NCBI GenBank assembly: GCA_947522735.1
Contig: CANNTZ010000054.1
Span: forward strand, 1-16,754
Source of the DNA: an uncultured Oscillospiraceae bacterium
Lineage (GTDB): Bacteria > Bacillota > Clostridia > Oscillospirales > Ruminococcaceae
Reading direction: 5' to 3'
Length of the DNA stretch: 16,754 nucleotides
This document shows positions 14,155 through 16,754 of this stretch, piece after piece. Each line of letters begins with the position of its first letter. Within the stretch, counting starts at the first letter, position 1. The position numbers and the translations under genes are program-made. Under the pieces are notes generated by a model. The model saw only the letters and a program-made list of their open reading frames with translations, was not told where the DNA came from and did not search any database.

Positions 14155-14952
14155 ATGCTTCCAAGGCTAACGGTAGCGGCACAGCTCTACACTGCGTGCG
14201 GCTTCACCCAGACAATCGAGGGGATCGAAAAAACCTTCAAGCGCATCAGCGAGGACGGTTACGTCTCCGCACAGGTCTCGGGCTTCGGCCCGATCAAGCC
14301 GGAGCGGCTGCGCGATATCGCCGGGAAATACGGCGTGTCCATCTGCTCCACCCATTCCAGCTTCGAGCGTATGCAGAGCGATCTTGACGCCATGATTGCG
14401 GAGCACAGGCTGTGGGGCTGCAAAAATATGGGCATCGGCTCAATGCCGAACGGGTATCGCGGCAGTCTTGAGGGCCTGAACGCGTTCATTGCGGCGATAA
14501 ATCCCATAGCGCGCCGTCTTGCGGACGCGGGTATGCGCCTTACCTATCACAACCACAGCTTTGAGTTCGTAAAATACGGCGGCGTGACCGCCATGGATCG
14601 CCTCATCGAGGAGACCGACCCTGCGGTCAACTTCATCATCGATACCTATTGGGTGCAGGCGGGCGGCGCAAGCCCGACGGAATACATCCGCAAGGTCAAG
14701 GGCCGCATGAACGTCTGCCACTTCAAGGATATGGCGCTCGTCAACGGCGAAAACGGCCTTGAAACGCGTTATGCGCCGGTGGGGCTTGGCAATATCAACT
14801 TTCGCGATGTCATTGCCGCCTGCGTTGACGCCGGAGTGGAATACGCCGCCATAGAGCAGGACGACTGCTATGGCGAGTGCCCGTTCGACTGTCTTAAAAC
14901 AAGCCGCGAGAATACGATAAAATTTGCCGAGGGCATCGCCGACGCGCGATGA
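14155..14952 (+). CDS. Sugar phosphate isomerase/epimerase-like TIM-barrel protein (first copy)
   Basis: A 265-residue protein of the xylose-isomerase-like AP-endonuclease-2 superfamily (IolE/IolI/tagatose-epimerase type). The likely metal-binding residues are Glu137 (HNHSFEF), Asp163 (FIIDTYW), His189 (VCHFKDM) and Glu234 (AIEQDD), the E-D-H-E set of this fold. CSTHSSF (64-70) forms part of the active-site side. It could be an epimerase, isomerase, dehydratase or a keto-sugar lyase; the family alone does not decide. AGGAGG precedes the ATG. It follows the SDR gene by 34 nt and is clearly different from the next gene, so the pair is not a recent duplication. Confidence 0.88.
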   Translation: MLPRLTVAAQLYTACGFTQTIEGIEKTFKRISEDGYVSAQVSGFGPIKPERLRDIAGKYGVSICSTHSSFERMQSDLDAMIAEHRLWGCKNMGIGSMPNGYRGSLEGLNAFIAAINPIARRLADAGMRLTYHNHSFEFVKYGGVTAMDRLIEETDPAVNFIIDTYWVQAGGASPTEYIRKVKGRMNVCHFKDMALVNGENGLETRYAPVGLGNINFRDVIAACVDAGVEYAAIEQDDCYGECPFDCLKTSRENTIKFAEGIADAR

Positions 14953-14972
14953 CCGCCTGAAAGGACGAAAAA

Positions 14973-15848
14973 ATGCCAGAGCTTATAATTTCCGGCTTCG
15001 GCGACGAAATCTGCGAGGATTTTGCCGTCCAGCTCGACACGATGGCGTCGTTTGGACTGGATCACATCGACCCGCGCGGCGTCAACGGCAAAAACATCTC
15101 CGACCTGACGGAGGCCGAGGCAAGGGCGGCCAAAAGGCTGCTCGACGAGAAAGGCTTCAGCGTCTCCTGTATCGGCTCGCCGACAGGAAAATACGATATC
15201 GAGGCGGACTTTGCGCCGGAGCTTGAAAAATTCAAGCGCACACTCGAAATTTCCCTCATCCTCGGCGCGGACTGCATACGCATCTTCTCCTTTTTCATCC
15301 CCAAGGGGCATGCGCCTGACGAATACCGCGACGAGGTGATGCTGCGGATAAGCCGCTACCTCGAGGTCTCGGAGGGCAGCGGCGTGATGCTGCTGCACGA
15401 GAACGAGCACGCAATCTACGGCGAGGACGCCGCTCACAGCCTCGATATCATGAGAACCCTCGAATCTCCGCGCCTGCGCCAGATTTTTGACCCCTGCAAT
15501 TTCATTTTTGCCGACGTCGAGCCGTTCCCATACGCGTTTGAGCTGCTCTGCGATTACATATACGCGCTTCACATCAAGGACGGAAAAGCCGATCCGTTCT
15601 CCGTCGTTCCGACGGGGATGGGCGACGGGCGCATCGGCGAGATGATGGCGGAGCTTTACCGGCGCAATTTCTCCGGCTTTGCAACGCTGGAGCCGCATCT
15701 CGGCAGCTTTACAGGGCTTGCGCAGTTTGAATCGGTGCTCGATCTCTCGTCGCTCCCCAAGGGCGGTGCGCAGACGTTCAAGGTCGCGCTCAGCGCCTTT
15801 GAAAAGGCGGCGTCCGCGGCAGGTTATCTGATCCACGGCTGTGAATAA
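14973..15848 (+). CDS. Sugar phosphate isomerase/epimerase-like TIM-barrel protein (second copy)
   Basis: A 291-residue protein of the same superfamily. It begins with SGFGDEI, a start often seen in this branch. Candidate metal ligands are Glu143 or Glu145 (LLHENEHAIYG), Asp173 (IFDPCNF), His200 (ALHIKDG) and Glu240 (ATLEPHL). The HENEH and DPCNF motifs separate it from its neighbour. AAAGGA precedes the ATG, which lies 20 nt after the first copy's stop. The role is probably on the same keto-sugar or uronate intermediate as the flanking Gfo/Idh oxidoreductase (inference). Confidence 0.88.
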   Translation: MPELIISGFGDEICEDFAVQLDTMASFGLDHIDPRGVNGKNISDLTEAEARAAKRLLDEKGFSVSCIGSPTGKYDIEADFAPELEKFKRTLEISLILGADCIRIFSFFIPKGHAPDEYRDEVMLRISRYLEVSEGSGVMLLHENEHAIYGEDAAHSLDIMRTLESPRLRQIFDPCNFIFADVEPFPYAFELLCDYIYALHIKDGKADPFSVVPTGMGDGRIGEMMAELYRRNFSGFATLEPHLGSFTGLAQFESVLDLSSLPKGGAQTFKVALSAFEKAASAAGYLIHGCE

Positions 15849-15894
15849 TCCGCATAAAAATCAAACGGAAAAACATAATAATGGAGGTACAGCA

Positions 15895-16754
15895 ATGTCT
15901 GACAAAAAGGTACGGTTTGGTATAATAGGCGTCGGCAACATCGGTTCGCTCCATTTTGAGAACCTGACGACAGGCAAGGTGCCGGACGGAGTGCTTGCTG
16001 CCGTCTGCGATATTAAGGAATCCCGACGGGAATGGGCGCGCTCAAAGCAGCCCGGGCTGCCGGTCTTTGCCGATTATAAGGAGATGATAGCAAGCGGGCT
16101 TATCGACACCGTCATCATCGCCGTGCCGCACTATTATCATCCCGAAATCGGCATCTATGCCTTCGACCACGGCATGAACGTCGTCACGGAGAAGCCCATC
16201 GGCGTCTACACCGAGGCTATCCCCGCCTTTATGGACGCGGCGAGACGCTCCGGCAAGGTGTTCAGCATGATGTTCAACCAGCGCACCAACCCCGCTTTCC
16301 GCAAGATGCGCGAGATTGTCAAAAGCGGCGAGCTCGGCGAGATAAAGCGCACCGTCTGGCTTATCAACAACTGGTACCGCACCCAGGGCTACTACGACTC
16401 CGGAGAATGGCGGGCGACATGGGCAGGCGAGGGCGGCGGCGTGCTGCTCAACCAGTGCCCGCACAATCTTGACCTTTGGCAATGGATATGCGGTATGCCG
16501 GTGCGTGTGCGCGCCTTCTGCAAGTTTGGCCATTATCACAATATCGAGGTCGAGGACGACGTGACCGCATATGTCGAATACGAAAACGGCGCGAGCGGCG
16601 TGTTCATGACCTCCACAGCCGAGGCGCCGGGCGTAAACCGCCTCGAAATATTCGGCGACATGGGCCGCCTCACCTGTGAGGACGACAGACTCACCTTCCG
16701 CAAGCTGCACGAGAACGAGCGCAGCTTCTGCATGGAGCGCGGCGGCTTCAACAG
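15895..16754 (+). CDS. Gfo/Idh/MocA family oxidoreductase (3' end outside window)
   Basis: The first 286 codons are present and open to the window edge. The N-terminal NAD(P)-binding fold starts VRFGIIGVGNIGSLHFEN, with GVGNIG as dinucleotide motif. AVPHYYH is followed by VVTEKPIG, the EKP motif carrying the catalytic Lys. The C-terminal sheet domain includes the stretch EGGGVLLNQCPHNLDLWQW, where the His of PHNLDLW is the usual catalytic residue. The family oxidises or reduces sugar and cyclitol hydroxyls, often at C3. The start ATG 15895 has GGAGG upstream in nearly the same leader as uxuA. It is co-directional with the two isomerase genes, 46 nt downstream. Confidence 0.93.
   Translation, partial: MSDKKVRFGIIGVGNIGSLHFENLTTGKVPDGVLAAVCDIKESRREWARSKQPGLPVFADYKEMIASGLIDTVIIAVPHYYHPEIGIYAFDHGMNVVTEKPIGVYTEAIPAFMDAARRSGKVFSMMFNQRTNPAFRKMREIVKSGELGEIKRTVWLINNWYRTQGYYDSGEWRATWAGEGGGVLLNQCPHNLDLWQWICGMPVRVRAFCKFGHYHNIEVEDDVTAYVEYENGASGVFMTSTAEAPGVNRLEIFGDMGRLTCEDDRLTFRKLHENERSFCMERGGFN

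Noticed and set aside
13077..16710. Long minus-strand frames at 13077-14156, 14868-15836 and 16042-16710
   Set aside because: All lie antisense to well-supported sugar-operon genes and show no recognisable motif or ribosome binding site.

Overview
The window reads as a chromosomal stretch of a moderately GC-rich Gram-positive anaerobe, most likely a clostridial gut or anaerobic-digester bacterium (inference). The basis is strong AGGAGG-type ribosome binding sites, tRNA genes with encoded CCA, and family versions typical of Clostridia (SDR-type mannonate oxidoreductase, small UxuA, bacterial PH-domain protein, DUF2975). The species cannot be named from this sequence.

Region 1 (1-560) is a plus-strand tRNA cluster: Gly(TCC), Arg(TCT), His(GTG), Gln(TTG). 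A terminator-like hairpin sits between His and Gln, and a strong one follows Gln. Region 2 (560-6057) is on the minus strand. A lone SAM-dependent methyltransferase with its own promoter lies at its distal end. The rest is a probable operon starting from a consensus promoter and operator at 6000-6057: TetR regulator, Cys-rich TIGR04076-like protein, alpha/beta hydrolase, DUF2975-like membrane protein, metallo-beta-lactamase-fold hydrolase, and a condensation-domain-like acyltransferase. The last gene is broken by one amber codon and two homopolymer frameshifts. Region 3 (6270-9699) is a second minus-strand operon: an aconitase-superfamily hydratase (YbhJ-like), a HAD phosphatase/phosphomutase whose start overlaps its stop, and a PH-domain protein. 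It ends at a bidirectional terminator.

Region 4 (9814-11619) is transcribed divergently from the hydratase: an iron-type alcohol dehydrogenase followed by the mechanosensitive channel MscL. A convergent minus-strand gene (11633-12025) encodes a two-TM, C-terminal zinc-ribbon protein. Region 5 (12087 to the end) is a plus-strand carbohydrate operon: mannonate dehydratase (uxuA), an SDR dehydrogenase probably acting as fructuronate reductase/mannonate oxidoreductase, two different xylose-isomerase-like TIM-barrel proteins, and a Gfo/Idh/MocA oxidoreductase cut by the window edge. The upstream region carries four helically phased copies of an 11-bp element before a TATAAT box with no good -35.

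Region 5 holds the most interesting biology. UxuA and the SDR make a standard hexuronate route to 2-keto-3-deoxygluconate. The two TIM-barrel isomerases and the Gfo/Idh enzyme go beyond that route and suggest that uronates are released or epimerised through an oxidised (keto) sugar intermediate. The broken condensation-like gene at the end of an otherwise intact TetR operon is the other item worth checking.
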